A stretch of 5,438 nucleotides of DNA from positions 1-5,438 of the forward strand of contig DPSD01000328.1 of NCBI GenBank assembly GCA_003538495.1, in the 5' to 3' direction. Origin of the DNA: Accumulibacter sp. (lineage in GTDB: Bacteria > Pseudomonadota > Gammaproteobacteria > Burkholderiales > Rhodocyclaceae). A program made the position numbers and the translations under genes. Of the stretch, positions 5,437 to 5,438 are shown piece by piece. Numbering within the stretch: the stretch's first letter is position 1; each line of letters starts with the position of its first letter. Below the pieces are notes generated by a model that worked only from the letters and a program-made list of their open reading frames with translations, did no database searches and had not been told where the DNA came from.

Positions 5437-5438
5437 GA

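Larger units (their letters stand above)
4949..5438. other. Region without a confident gene, mixed base composition, several repeats
   Basis: No gene here is convincing. The part from 5041 to 5170 is 45% GC, well below its surroundings, and probably holds a promoter. It contains ATATAAGC twice (5048-5055 and 5071-5078) and a small plus-strand ORF at 5063-5179 (38 codons from ATG, starting MPIYKPGLCNHG) without a clear ribosome site. From about 5172 to 5400 the DNA is again very GC-rich; a minus-strand ORF of 69 codons (5176-5385), rich in Ser, Pro, Asp and Arg, has no ribosome site or known motif and may be chance. On the minus strand one further frame is open from the window edge, so a gene entering from the right cannot be excluded. 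Confidence 0.3.

Overview
The window looks like a stretch of chromosome from a high-GC betaproteobacterium, perhaps a Rhodocyclales-type organism (Accumulibacter/Dechloromonas/Azoarcus-like). That placement is inferred from GC-rich codon use and the style of the proteins; no rRNA or other phylogenetic marker is present. Most of it is ordinary housekeeping and stress-response DNA. The last ~1 kb is less conventional.

Layout: (1) 1-302, plus strand: the 3' end of hslU, the ATPase of the HslUV protease. (2) 407-1575, minus strand: a two-gene unit in which a TerC-family membrane protein is followed by a universal stress protein, with an ATGA stop/start overlap. (3) 1576-1826: intergenic, with a clear intrinsic terminator at 1750-1784 that closes the malate synthase transcript before the terC-usp unit begins. 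(4) 1827-3425, minus strand: a complete malate synthase A (aceB) with all expected catalytic residues. (5) 3426-3542: a compact divergent control region with a perfect TATAAT box for aceB and a nested inverted repeat, suited to binding by the LysR-type regulator encoded divergently. (6) 3543-4448, plus strand: that LysR-type regulator. (7) 4517-4948, minus strand: a small protein with a proline-rich N-terminal part and a four-cysteine zinc ribbon. Its reading frame stays open upstream, past any usual start codon. (8) 4949-5438: no confident gene. It holds a 45% GC segment (5041-5170), a GC-rich segment, an imperfect inverted repeat whose arms lie about 270 bp apart, and a dyad at the window edge.

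Functional links: malate synthase carries out the second step of the glyoxylate shunt (growth on acetate or fatty acids), and the divergent LysR protein is the natural candidate to control it. TerC and the UspA-like protein are probably co-translated and suggest a metal-ion or general stress response. HslU belongs to a separate, converging transcription unit. I found no clear CRISPR array, tRNA, transposase or multi-gene novel system. The best leads are the LysR-aceB operator and the zinc-ribbon gene with its unusual 5' end and flanking repeats.
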